This document shows positions 7,122-14,183 of a DNA stretch of 14,217 bases, piece after piece. Below the pieces are notes generated by a model that was given only the letters and a program-made list of their open reading frames with translations, had not been told where the DNA came from and searched no databases. Each line of letters begins with the position of its first letter. Position 1 is the stretch's first letter. This DNA is from Methanobacteriota archaeon (lineage in GTDB: Archaea > Halobacteriota > Methanosarcinia > Methanosarcinales > Methanosarcinaceae): the NCBI GenBank assembly GCA_023399215.1, contig JAEWQJ010000048.1, positions 1 to 14,217 of the forward strand, in the 5' to 3' direction. The position numbers were made by a program, and so were the translations under genes.

Positions 7122-7247
7122 TGAGTCACCCGAGTTCTGCTTAGGGAGCACAGAGAATCGGGAATTTTCTATGAGTTGTGATGTAATCTCAATTTCAATA
7201 GTGCTTTTCGGGAGAGTTGCGGCTGTATAGCAACCGTTGCGCCGGTT

Positions 7248-7333
7248 GATCACGCCGATAGGGTTCGGGGACAAATTCATCAAATTCAAACGTTGCCAGG
7301 GTTTTCGGTCAAGCCTTTTTTCAAAAGGGTTGT
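7248..7333. repeat. 86-bp direct repeat, copy 1
   Basis: Starts GATCACGCCGATAGGGTTCG and recurs at 7334. The first 30 or so bases are identical between copies, the middle is diverged, and both end with a CAAGCCTTTT...AAAAGG(C/G)TTG stem. Here one stem base differs. I recall this kind of sequence as widespread in Methanosarcina genomes, but cannot check here. Confidence 0.8.
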
Positions 7334-7425
7334 GATCACGCCGATAGGGTTCGGGGACAAAGTTCTCAAATCCAAACTCAACTATTGCTGAGGTTTTCAT
7401 TCAAGCCTTTTTTTTAAAAGGCTTG
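7334..7425. repeat. 86-bp direct repeat, copy 2, ending in a perfect stem-loop
   Basis: Second copy of the 7248 unit. It ends in CAAGCCTTTT (7402-7411), TTTT loop (7412-7415), AAAAGGCTTG (7416-7425), a perfect 10-bp hairpin. The minus-strand frame running through both copies (7044-7400) has no protein features and I treat it as non-coding. Confidence 0.8.
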
Positions 7426-7445
7426 CAGGGTAAGTGGGGTGGATT

Positions 7446-7529
7446 ATGAGCGAGAATAACTGTTTTAATTTACGGTTATTGGGAGGTAGTAAGCTCAGTG
7501 TAGATTTCTTTTTCGAAATCTTGATATGA
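7446..7529 (+). CDS. Possible 27-residue leader ORF upstream of the methyltransferase-like gene
   Basis: ATG at 7446 follows GGGGTGG at good spacing, and the frame runs 27 codons to TGA (7527-7529), ending 22 nt before the methyltransferase-like ATG. The peptide (begins MSENNCFNLRLLGG) matches nothing I know. The downstream gene lacks its own ribosome site, so translational coupling or a regulatory uORF is possible; equally this may be chance. Confidence 0.2.
   Translation: MSENNCFNLRLLGGSKLSVDFFFEILI
7502..7521 (+). other. Short hairpin before the methyltransferase-like gene
   Basis: AGATTTC (7502-7508), loop TTTTTC, GAAATCT (7515-7521) form a 7-bp perfect stem 30 nt before the ATG at 7552. 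It could affect translation start or be part of an operator. Evidence is structural only. Confidence 0.4.
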
Positions 7530-7551
7530 GATTATCCGAATCTAAACAGAT

Positions 7552-8508
7552 ATGCTTTTACAGGAACTCCTTGGCATTAATGAAGACGTCTATTTTGTAG
7601 AGGAAAGTTATCTCGCCCAGAGGACTATTGAGCGTACACTTGACTATCTTAAAGGGGTCCGGAGGTTTGCAGAGGCAAGGAAGGTGCGGCTCCTGAGAGT
7701 TTACGAAGGGGAGCACACACTTGGGCTTTTGCTGTTTAATTCGGCAGACGAGGAAGTCCCTGTAGATTTCTGGTCGGTTTTTACGGGAGCTCTTGCGAGA
7801 GATAGCTCTAAAAAGAATTTTGAGGCCCTTACAGACTCTCTTCTTACTTTTAATCCCCCTGAAAGAGATATTGAAGTCTCTTCGGAAATCTGGCGAGACG
7901 CCGTTAATGAGTACTATTCGCTAATGCTTGTAAACCGGAATCTCTGCTCGGGTTGCGCGGTCAGACCCGAGTCTTACGGGAGTGTCTTTTCTGAAAATCG
8001 TGTGCGAAGGGTCGCAGAAATCTTCGATGTTCTTCAAAAAAAGGGGATTTATCCTGAAGGCAGGCTTCTTGAAGTCTGCTGTGGAAACGGAATGTCCACG
8101 CTTGCCCTCTACAGGCTTGGGCTTAACCCTCTGGCTGTAGAAATTAACAAATGTACAGTCTGTCAGGGGCTTGAGCAGGGAGTTTTGAACCCTCAAAGAA
8201 CGGTTGTAATGGATGCAACGGTTCTTTCCAGATATTTTGAGCCAGAAAATTTTGATTCCGTGATGGGATTTATGCTTGGGCTTATCTATGAATTCAATAA
8301 AGATCTCTGGGTAAATATTCTGAAAGAAGCGGTATCGGTCGCAAGTGAGGGCGCTCTCATGCTTTTTACGGTCAGCAGTAAGCCTGAGGCTGAAATTCTT
8401 GCCGGGGCCCTGCTCAGGGCAGGAGTTAAAGGTGAGATTGTAGACAACACCGACTCTGAAGGGACTTACGATCAGTGGTTCTTTGTAGGAAGAAAACAAA
8501 AAGCTTAA
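7552..8508 (+). CDS. Class I SAM-dependent methyltransferase-like protein, Cys-rich
   Basis: A 318-residue protein with a Rossmann-type SAM-binding region in the C-terminal half: motif I LLEVCCGNG (172-180), an acidic end of strand 2 at AVEIN (E197), and MDAT (D221) before a strand-4 block (FDSVMGFMLGL). The N-terminal ~150 residues are not a fold I recognise. Cysteines are notable: CSGC (132-135), CC within motif I (176-177) and CTVC (201-204), which could bind a metal or Fe-S cluster. The ATG at 7552 is the first start after an in-frame stop at 7543; no ribosome site precedes it. Substrate is unknown. It is not obviously in an operon with pycB, which is 506 bp downstream and has its own promoter region. 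Confidence 0.65.
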   Translation: MLLQELLGINEDVYFVEESYLAQRTIERTLDYLKGVRRFAEARKVRLLRVYEGEHTLGLLLFNSADEEVPVDFWSVFTGALARDSSKKNFEALTDSLLTFNPPERDIEVSSEIWRDAVNEYYSLMLVNRNLCSGCAVRPESYGSVFSENRVRRVAEIFDVLQKKGIYPEGRLLEVCCGNGMSTLALYRLGLNPLAVEINKCTVCQGLEQGVLNPQRTVVMDATVLSRYFEPENFDSVMGFMLGLIYEFNKDLWVNILKEAVSVASEGALMLFTVSSKPEAEILAGALLRAGVKGEIVDNTDSEGTYDQWFFVGRKQKA

Positions 8509-8668
8509 CCTGGAGGTTGCAAACTCAAGGAAATTTCTATTTCCCGGTTCAATCAGGTATATTTTTTGTTTCCAGCTTTCTTAAAACTTTAGTTTTCTAA
8601 CCATAATTTCTTAAATGGTTTTTAAGTTATATCAGGAACCTGGGACTTTTTTAAAAGCTGCCCTCTTT

Positions 8669-8705
8669 AATGTTAACGGGCGAAAAGTATATACTTGTTA
8701 ACAAT
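8669..8705 (+). promoter_or_regulatory. pyc promoter with candidate BirA operator
   Basis: A strong BRE/TATA (CGAAAAGTATATAC, 8681-8694) is flanked by AATGTTAAC (8669-8677) and GTTAACAAT (8697-8705), an inverted pair matching at 8 of 9 positions with a 19-nt spacer. BirA operators in bacteria and some archaea are known as TTGTAAACC-type inverted half-sites about 15 nt apart, so sequence fits but spacing is about 2 nt wide. A repressor bound here would block TBP/TFB. The pycB leader would be about 300 nt. Confidence 0.5.
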
Positions 8706-8727
8706 TGAATATTAAAGAATTCTTATC

Positions 8728-8753
8728 AACGCAGATCTATGGAGTACTGCGTT
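8728..8753 (+). other. Hairpin in the putative pycB leader
   Basis: AACGCAG (8728-8734) and CTGCGTT (8747-8753) form a 7-bp perfect stem with a 12-nt loop, just downstream of the predicted transcript start near 8715. Possibly a 5' mRNA structure; no known riboswitch is recognised. Confidence 0.4.
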
Positions 8754-8798
8754 CACATCTGTAAAATTGATATCCTCCGGTTGCGGTTCCGGAAAGTC

Positions 8799-8832
8799 GA
8801 TTAAATATAAACCGAAAAATCCCCTTTTCGGT
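8799..8832 (+). promoter_or_regulatory. Second TATA-like element followed by a palindrome, upstream of pycB
   Basis: TTAAATATAA (about 8800-8809) is immediately followed by ACCGAAAA (8811-8818), loop ATCCCC, TTTTCGGT (8825-8832), a perfect 8-bp inverted repeat. If the TATA is used, the palindrome covers the initiation region and would be a good repressor site. The remaining 8833-9014 holds no gene I can support. Confidence 0.4.
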
Positions 8833-9014
8833 AAAACTGCAGAAAATCACATTAAAACCGCGATCTGAGGACTTATACACTTACTCAAACGGATCAAAAT
8901 CTTGACCTGGATAATTTCGGAATATTAAATGAAACTCCCTGGAACAACCATTCAAAGTCTACTATCAGGAATAGTAAATCAGGTTATTTTGATTCGATTT
9001 TAAGAGGTTCATCC

Positions 9015-10736
9015 ATGAGTGTAAAAATTACCGAAACCATCCTCCGGGATGCACATCAATCTCTACTGGCAACCAGAATGCGGACAAGAGATATGCTCGA
9101 AGTGGTTGAACAACTGGACCAGATCGGGTATTTCTCCCTTGAAATGTGGGGAGGTGCCACCTTTGACAGCTGTATCCGCTACCTTAATGAAGATCCCTGG
9201 CAGCGCCTGAGGGATATCAAAAAAGAAATGAAAGACACCTACGCTCAGATGTTGCTAAGAGGCCAGAACCTTGTAGGGTACAGGCACTATTCGGATGACG
9301 TGGTAGAAAAATTCGTTACTAAGTCTTACCAGAACGGAATTGATATTTTCCGGATCTTTGACGCTGTCAATGATCTCCGGAACATGGAATTCTCTATCAA
9401 AGTGGCAAAAGGTCTTGGTGCGCACGTACAGGGTACGGTTTGCTACACCATAAGTCCGGTGCATACCGTTGAGAAATACGTTGAACTTGCAAAACAGCTT
9501 GAAGAACTGGAGTGCGATTCCATCTGTATCAAAGATATGGCAGGCCTTCTTTCCCCAAATGATGCCACAAGTATAATCAGTTCCATGAAAAAAGAAATCT
9601 CCATTCCGATTTCTCTGCACTGCCACTGCACTTCTGGAATGGCTCCAATGAGCTATATGGCAGCCTGTGAAGCAGGGGTCGATATTCTGGACACTGCACT
9701 TTCTCCCCTGGCCTGGGGAACTTCTCAGCCTCCAACCGAAACAGTTGTAGCCGCCCTCAAAGGCACTCCTTACGATACCGGGCTGGACCTGAATGCTTTT
9801 GAAGAAGCCGTTCAATATTTCAAAATATTAAAAGAGAAATACCGGGGCATACTTGACCCTATTTCCGAACAGATCGATACCAACGTGCTCATCTACCAGA
9901 TACCGGGCGGAATGCTCTCTAACCTTGTATCTCAACTAAAAGAGCAGAATGCTCTTGACAAATATGATGCTGTACTTAGTGAAATGCCCAGGGTTAGAGA
10001 AGAGCTTGGATATCCGCCTCTTGTCACCCCTACAAGCCAGATCGTGGGTACCCAGGCGGTTCTTAACGTGCTCATGGGTGAACGCTACAAGGTTATTCCA
10101 AAAGAAGTTAAGGATTATGTGCGCGGCCTATATGGGCGCCCTCCTGCTCCCATAAGCCCGGAAATAATAGGCAAGGTAATCGGAGACGAGGAACCTATTC
10201 ACTGCCGTCCTGCCGATCTCCTTAAGCCTGAATACGAGAAGAGGAAGAAGGAAGCCGAAGAAATGGGTATTGCTAAATCTGAAGAAGACATACTTACCTA
10301 TATTCTCTATCCGGCTATCGCTCCAAAATTCCTTAAAGGAGAAATGGAAGAAGAAGATCTTGCAGTAGTCGCTGCTGTCCCTGAAGTGCAGCAGGAACAC
10401 AAAGTCCCAACTCATTTTAAGGTCGAAGTGGATGATGATATCTATGAGGTCAGGATTGAACCTCTTGGTGGTGAAGTTTCCATCTCTGAGGCTTCTCCCA
10501 AAAAGCCGAGTGCTAAGTCTGTTAAAGGGGCTGTGAGCGTCTCAATGCAGGGCATGGTTCTCTCCCTTAAGGTCAAGGTTGAAGATACTGTTGCAGAAGG
10601 CGATACAATCGCTGTCATTGAAGCTATGAAAATGGAAAACTCTGTTCATGCTTCTCATTCAGGTGTTGTAAGAGAGATTTTTGTTTCCGAAGGGGACACT
10701 GTATCTCCTGGTGACATAATCATGTCAATCGAATAA
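9015..10736 (+). CDS. pycB: Pyruvate carboxylase subunit B (carboxyltransferase and biotin carrier)
   Basis: Transfers CO2 from carboxybiotin to pyruvate, giving oxaloacetate. The 573-residue protein has an HMGL-like TIM barrel (about 5-265) with LRDAHQS (D12, Q15), the CIKDMAG block whose K173 is the expected carbamylated lysine, and metal-binding H-C-H at 202-204. A conserved carboxylase domain follows to about 470, then an acidic/Lys hinge and a biotinyl domain (about 505-573) with EAMKMEN; K539, 35 residues from the C-terminus, is the biotin site. This archaeal two-subunit form is known from Methanosarcina barkeri and other methanogens. Oxaloacetate decarboxylase alpha subunits look similar, but the adjacent pycA and the absence of membrane subunits argue for PYC. 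The start has AGAGGT upstream. First gene of pycB-pycA. Confidence 0.95.
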   Translation: MSVKITETILRDAHQSLLATRMRTRDMLEVVEQLDQIGYFSLEMWGGATFDSCIRYLNEDPWQRLRDIKKEMKDTYAQMLLRGQNLVGYRHYSDDVVEKFVTKSYQNGIDIFRIFDAVNDLRNMEFSIKVAKGLGAHVQGTVCYTISPVHTVEKYVELAKQLEELECDSICIKDMAGLLSPNDATSIISSMKKEISIPISLHCHCTSGMAPMSYMAACEAGVDILDTALSPLAWGTSQPPTETVVAALKGTPYDTGLDLNAFEEAVQYFKILKEKYRGILDPISEQIDTNVLIYQIPGGMLSNLVSQLKEQNALDKYDAVLSEMPRVREELGYPPLVTPTSQIVGTQAVLNVLMGERYKVIPKEVKDYVRGLYGRPPAPISPEIIGKVIGDEEPIHCRPADLLKPEYEKRKKEAEEMGIAKSEEDILTYILYPAIAPKFLKGEMEEEDLAVVAAVPEVQQEHKVPTHFKVEVDDDIYEVRIEPLGGEVSISEASPKKPSAKSVKGAVSVSMQGMVLSLKVKVEDTVAEGDTIAVIEAMKMENSVHASHSGVVREIFVSEGDTVSPGDIIMSIE

Positions 10737-10757
10737 TATAGTGAGGTGGAAGGCATC

Positions 10758-12239
10758 ATGTTCAAAAAAGTACTCATTGCAAACCGCGGTGAGATTGCAA
10801 TCAGGGTTATGCGTGCCTGCCGTGAACTTGGGATTTCAACGGTTGCGGTCTGTTCAGAAGCTGATAAAAATGCCCTTTTTGCCAAATATGCAGACGAGGC
10901 CTACCTGATAGGCCCGGCCCCTTCCAGCCAGAGCTATCTGAATATGGAAGCGATTCTTGCAGTTGCAAAAAACACAGGAGCTGAAGCAATTCATCCGGGA
11001 TATGGTTTCCTCTCCGAAAACCCGGTCTTTGCAAAACGCTGTGAGGAAGAAGGAATTGTTTTCATAGGTCCTCCAAGCCATGTGATTGCCGAGATGGGAA
11101 GCAAGATCAGGGCCAGAAATCTTATGATGAAGGCTGGTGTTCCTGTTGTTCCCGGAACGAAAGATGCAGTTGAGGACCCGGTTGAGGCTGTAAAAATTGC
11201 AGAAGAGATCGGCTATCCTGTTTTGATTAAAGCCTCTGCAGGTGGCGGCGGAATTGGGATGAAAGTAGTTAATTCCAGCGACGAACTTGCTTCTGCACTC
11301 AGCTCTACCAGGCAAATGGCTGGCTCAGCTTTTGGTGACTCCTCGGTTTTCATTGAAAAATATGTCGAGGAACCCAGGCACATAGAGATCCAGATTCTGG
11401 CAGATGGATTTGGAAACACGATTTACCTCTCGGATAGGGAATGCTCCATCCAGAGACGGCATCAGAAGCTTATTGAAGAAGCTCCTTCACCTATCATGAC
11501 TCCTGAACTCAGGGCAAAGATGGGAGAAGCCGCGGTCAGGGTAGCAAAGACAATTGGTTACGTAAATGCCGGGACAGTGGAGTTTCTTTATTCAAAGGGC
11601 AACTTCTATTTCCTTGAAGTCAATACTCGCTTGCAGGTCGAACACGGGATAACTGAGATGGTTACAGGTGTCGATATTGTAAGAGAGCAGCTCAGGATAG
11701 CCTGGGGAGAAAAGCTTGAATTTAATCAGGAAGATATCGTTATTGACGGGCATTCTATTGAGTGCAGGATCAACGCGGAAGATCCGTTAAATGACTTTGC
11801 TCCGTCTCCAGGAAAGATCCGTGGATACCGGTCAGCAGGCGGGCCTGGAGTCAGGGTGGATAGTGGAGTACATACAGGTTACACCATTTCTCCTTACTAC
11901 GATTCAATGATTTCGAAACTCTGCGTCTGGGCAAAGACAAGGGATGCAGCGATTGCCAGGATGGAAAGAGCTCTTTACGAGTATGTGGTTGTTGGAGTAA
12001 AAACCAATATACCCTTCCATAAAGCAGTCATGCGTAATCCGGCCTTCCGCAGGGGCGACCTGACAACGGCCTTTATCGAAGATAATAATATTATGGAAGC
12101 CGTTGAAGAGGTTGTCAAAGCAGATGCTGAAAAAGGGGCTACTCTGGCTTCCGCTCTTGAAGCAAAAGACAAAAAAGTTGCGGCCATTACGGCTGCCGTG
12201 CATGCCTATGTGAGCATGGCCCAGAAAACACAGCGGTGA
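10758..12239 (+). CDS. pycA: Pyruvate carboxylase subunit A (biotin carboxylase)
   Basis: Carboxylates the biotin on PycB using ATP and bicarbonate. The 493-residue protein shows the biotin carboxylase N-domain (VLIANRGEIAIRV near the start, GYGFLSEN), the ATP-grasp domain with KASAGGGGIGMK (K158 and Gly-rich loop), RECSIQRRHQK, and the catalytic block E287-V-N289-T-R291-L-Q-V-E295-H, numbered almost as in E. coli AccC. The C-domain contains the NAEDP block. Acetyl-CoA carboxylase biotin carboxylase is the main alternative, but linkage to pycB decides for PYC. ATG at 10758 is chosen because GAGGTGG (10743-10749) precedes it; the GTG at 10746 is inside that site. It is 21 nt after pycB, so co-transcribed and probably translationally linked. 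A weak TCCTG/CAGGA hairpin follows the stop. Confidence 0.95.
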   Translation: MFKKVLIANRGEIAIRVMRACRELGISTVAVCSEADKNALFAKYADEAYLIGPAPSSQSYLNMEAILAVAKNTGAEAIHPGYGFLSENPVFAKRCEEEGIVFIGPPSHVIAEMGSKIRARNLMMKAGVPVVPGTKDAVEDPVEAVKIAEEIGYPVLIKASAGGGGIGMKVVNSSDELASALSSTRQMAGSAFGDSSVFIEKYVEEPRHIEIQILADGFGNTIYLSDRECSIQRRHQKLIEEAPSPIMTPELRAKMGEAAVRVAKTIGYVNAGTVEFLYSKGNFYFLEVNTRLQVEHGITEMVTGVDIVREQLRIAWGEKLEFNQEDIVIDGHSIECRINAEDPLNDFAPSPGKIRGYRSAGGPGVRVDSGVHTGYTISPYYDSMISKLCVWAKTRDAAIARMERALYEYVVVGVKTNIPFHKAVMRNPAFRRGDLTTAFIEDNNIMEAVEEVVKADAEKGATLASALEAKDKKVAAITAAVHAYVSMAQKTQR

Positions 12240-12303
12240 CATGTTTCCTCCTGAAAAACAGGAATAGGATTCAGGTCAGTTCGATATGAACCAATTTAAG
12301 CTA

Positions 12304-12325
12304 AAAAAATATATACTGTTGAACA
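12304..12325 (+). promoter_or_regulatory. birA promoter with possible BirA half-site
   Basis: AAAAAAATATATACT (12304-12317 region) is a good A-rich BRE/TATA about 35 bp before the birA ATG. It is followed directly by GTTGAACA (12318-12325). The pyc promoter has the same order, TATATACT then TGTTAACA, suggesting a shared regulator and possible autoregulation. The left half-site is not clear here. birA can thus be expressed apart from pycBA. Confidence 0.45.
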
Positions 12326-12346
12326 CCTACATTTGTATGGGGTACG

Positions 12347-13327
12347 ATGATGGGAGATAAAAGATCTCGAATTATCAAGGCACTTAAAGATGCACAGAAA
12401 AGTCCTGTTTCCGGTGAGGAATTGGGGCTCAAGTTAGGGATCTCCAGGACAATGGTCTGGAAGTATATCAAGTCCCTTCAGGCTGATGGTTATGAGATAG
12501 AATCATCTCCGAAAAGGGGATATGTCCTGAAATCTGTACCCCAGCTCCTGTACCCGGAAGAAATCCAGATGGGGCTCAAAACGACTCTTCTAGGAAAAAA
12601 AATCCACTATTTTGAAGAGGTAACTTCTACAAACAGTATTGCAAAAGAAATTGCGGCATCGGAAGAAGAAGGTATGCTTGTGATTGCCGAAGTGCAGAAA
12701 GGAGGCCGGGGCCGGCTGGGCAGAGAATGGATCTCTCCTCATGGTGGAATCTGGATGTCTGTAATCCTGAAGCCCGGAATCCCTCTGAGGCATGCCTCAA
12801 GGCTTACCCTGGTTGCAGGGCTTGCAGTTGCAAACGTTATTCGTAATATGGACCTTGACGCTCGCATTAAATGGCCAAATGATGTCCGAATTAATGGAAA
12901 AAAGGTTTGCGGAATTCTTACCGAGGCAAAGGCCGAAGTGGATAAAGTAGATTATGTTGTGCTGGGAATAGGGATTAATGTAAATATGGATTTGAAAGAT
13001 ATCCCTGAATCTTTCCGTGCAGGCTCCACAACTTTGAAAGCCGAGCTTGGAAGACATATAAAAAGGGTTTCGTTCCTGCAAGATTTCCTTTTTGAACTTG
13101 AGCAGCAGTATATACTCTTCAAGACCCAGCCTTTCTCACATATTCTCAATGACTGGCTTGCTCTCTCCGATACCATAGGAAGAGATGTAAAAGTCACGAC
13201 GCCTTCACGAATTATAGAAGGTAAAGCCGTAGGAGTAACCCCAGACGGAGCTCTCGTAATAAGAAAAGCTGACAATACAAGAGAAGAAATTATTGCAGGC
13301 AGATGCATTTATGCACGGTCTAGATAA
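12347..13327 (+). CDS. birA: Biotin--protein ligase with N-terminal DNA-binding domain (bifunctional BirA)
   Basis: Activates biotin as biotinyl-AMP and attaches it to the PycB lysine; its winged helix probably also represses transcription. The 326-residue protein has an HTH (about 7-62; SGEELGLKLGISRTMVWKYI), the catalytic domain with TSTN (93-96), the biotinyl-AMP loop GGRGRLGR (119-126), WPNDV (176-180) and the catalytic-lysine segment KKVCGIL (185-191), then a C-terminal SH3-like domain (about 275-326). Length and domain order match E. coli BirA. Two ATGs overlap the start (12347 and 12350); the first is taken, with GGGGT upstream, but either may be used. Placement 107 bp after pycA, as reported for M. 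barkeri, points to PycB as the main substrate. The last 17 nt may overlap the next gene. Confidence 0.95.
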   Translation: MMGDKRSRIIKALKDAQKSPVSGEELGLKLGISRTMVWKYIKSLQADGYEIESSPKRGYVLKSVPQLLYPEEIQMGLKTTLLGKKIHYFEEVTSTNSIAKEIAASEEEGMLVIAEVQKGGRGRLGREWISPHGGIWMSVILKPGIPLRHASRLTLVAGLAVANVIRNMDLDARIKWPNDVRINGKKVCGILTEAKAEVDKVDYVVLGIGINVNMDLKDIPESFRAGSTTLKAELGRHIKRVSFLQDFLFELEQQYILFKTQPFSHILNDWLALSDTIGRDVKVTTPSRIIEGKAVGVTPDGALVIRKADNTREEIIAGRCIYARSR

Positions 13328-13991
13328 ACAAAGAAGAAAGGAAATTAAGGAGGTAAATCTTGTTTCTGTATTTCTCTTTTTCCTCCTTATCTCCTTGTGC
13401 TTCTCAGTCTTTTACTCGATATCACCTGTTTTAGCTGCTGCCGATAAAGAAAAGCTTTCCATTATTCCTGCCGATAAAGAAAAGCTTTCTATTATTCCTG
13501 CCGATAAAGACAGCCTTTCTATTATTGCTATCAATGGAGAGGAAATTTATATCAGATCAGGCTACTCCCATAACTTTTTACAGAGCTATCAGCTTTACAT
13601 AAAAGGCGCAGATACCGAAGGCAAAAGAGTCTGGATTGAACTTAGCAGGAACGGAGTTCCCCTTCAGGATGATATCGTTACTGAAGGCTCTCAATTTGTG
13701 TATTCTCATAACTCTACGGAAATCCTTAATCTTACCGTGGATACGATATACGAAGGAGTAGATGGAGTACTTGTGAAGTTTTCACCTGTATACCAGTATC
13801 TTGACCCCAGATTCCCTGTGCCTCAAACGCCAACAGAATCTTTTGACAACGCTTCGAATAATACCTCTTCTTCCGCCGACCCTGAACTGGAAACTCAAGC
13901 TGAGGGCTTTGATATGCCTCTCTTCCTCCTTGGGGTGGGAGCCGTGCTTCTGGTGACAGGTTTCTTTGCAGGAAAAGGGAAGAAAAAATAA
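13311..13991 (+). CDS. Small membrane-anchored surface protein with half S-layer-type domain
   Basis: About 226 residues: basic N-terminus (KQRRK), hydrophobic signal segment (17-41) ending VLAAA, three 10-residue repeats ADKEKLSIIP (44-73), a beta-rich region (about 74-165), an Asn/Ser/Thr-rich linker with N-x-S/T sequons, and a C-terminal membrane helix followed by GKGKKK. The beta-rich region aligns by eye with the second half of the S-layer domain in the first gene of this window (GKRVWIELSRNG versus GEKVWFSLDKNG), so it is probably a single truncated copy of that family, facing outward. Start is uncertain: ATGs at 13293 and 13311 overlap birA, while a perfect AAGGAGGT at 13347-13354 has no standard in-frame start codon after it. 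Function unknown. Confidence 0.65.
   Translation: MHGLDKQRRKEIKEVNLVSVFLFFLLISLCFSVFYSISPVLAAADKEKLSIIPADKEKLSIIPADKDSLSIIAINGEEIYIRSGYSHNFLQSYQLYIKGADTEGKRVWIELSRNGVPLQDDIVTEGSQFVYSHNSTEILNLTVDTIYEGVDGVLVKFSPVYQYLDPRFPVPQTPTESFDNASNNTSSSADPELETQAEGFDMPLFLLGVGAVLLVTGFFAGKGKKK
13440..13529 (+). repeat. 30-bp coding tandem repeat, three units
   Basis: Units start at 13440, 13470 and 13500. The first two differ by one synonymous base; the third is more diverged. They encode ADKEKLSIIP twice and ADKDSLSIIA, right after the predicted signal-peptide cleavage site. Near-identity of the first two points to a recent duplication. Confidence 0.95.
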
Positions 13992-14068
13992 TATCTTTAA
14001 CGACATCATTTTTTAACGATACAATGGAAAATAGATTTAAACGGAATAACAAAGGATTTTAATCAAGC

Positions 14069-14090
14069 AATAAAATAAAATAAAATAAAA
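14069..14090. repeat. AAAAT pentanucleotide microsatellite
   Basis: Four consecutive 5-bp units (AATAA/ATAAA phase) lie in the A/T-rich tail after the last gene. Likely slippage-prone; no function implied. Confidence 0.85.
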
Positions 14091-14144
14091 GGCTTTGTAG
14101 AAATCCTCAAATATTCATTTATTATAAAAACAGTTTTAAATAAA

Positions 14145-14183
14145 GTGCTCCTTCCACTTTTTACCACAAAAACGTAGGAGCAC
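14145..14183. other. Inverted repeat in the window tail
   Basis: GTGCTCC (14145-14151) and GGAGCAC (14177-14183) make a 7-bp perfect stem with a 25-nt A/C-rich loop. A TATA-like TTTTAAATAAA precedes it by a few bases. It may belong to a leader or operator of a gene beyond the window. The rest of 13992-14217 shows no gene. Confidence 0.4.

Noticed and set aside
7044..7400. 118-codon minus-strand ORF across the 86-bp repeats
   Set aside because: Its coding content mirrors the repeat units (PEPYRRDHNP and SPNPIGVINRR arise from the same DNA in two frames), there is no convincing ribosome site, and no domain is recognisable. Treated as non-coding repeat.
8856..9014. 53 codons open in frame upstream of the pycB ATG
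   Set aside because: No ATG, GTG or TTG occurs in this stretch, and the family normally begins at the chosen ATG, which has its own AGAGGT site. An open run of this length is expected by chance fairly often.
9255..9815. Long minus-strand ORF inside pycB, and similar ones in pycA, birA and the methyltransferase
   Set aside because: They are antisense shadows of well-supported genes and have no recognisable protein features.
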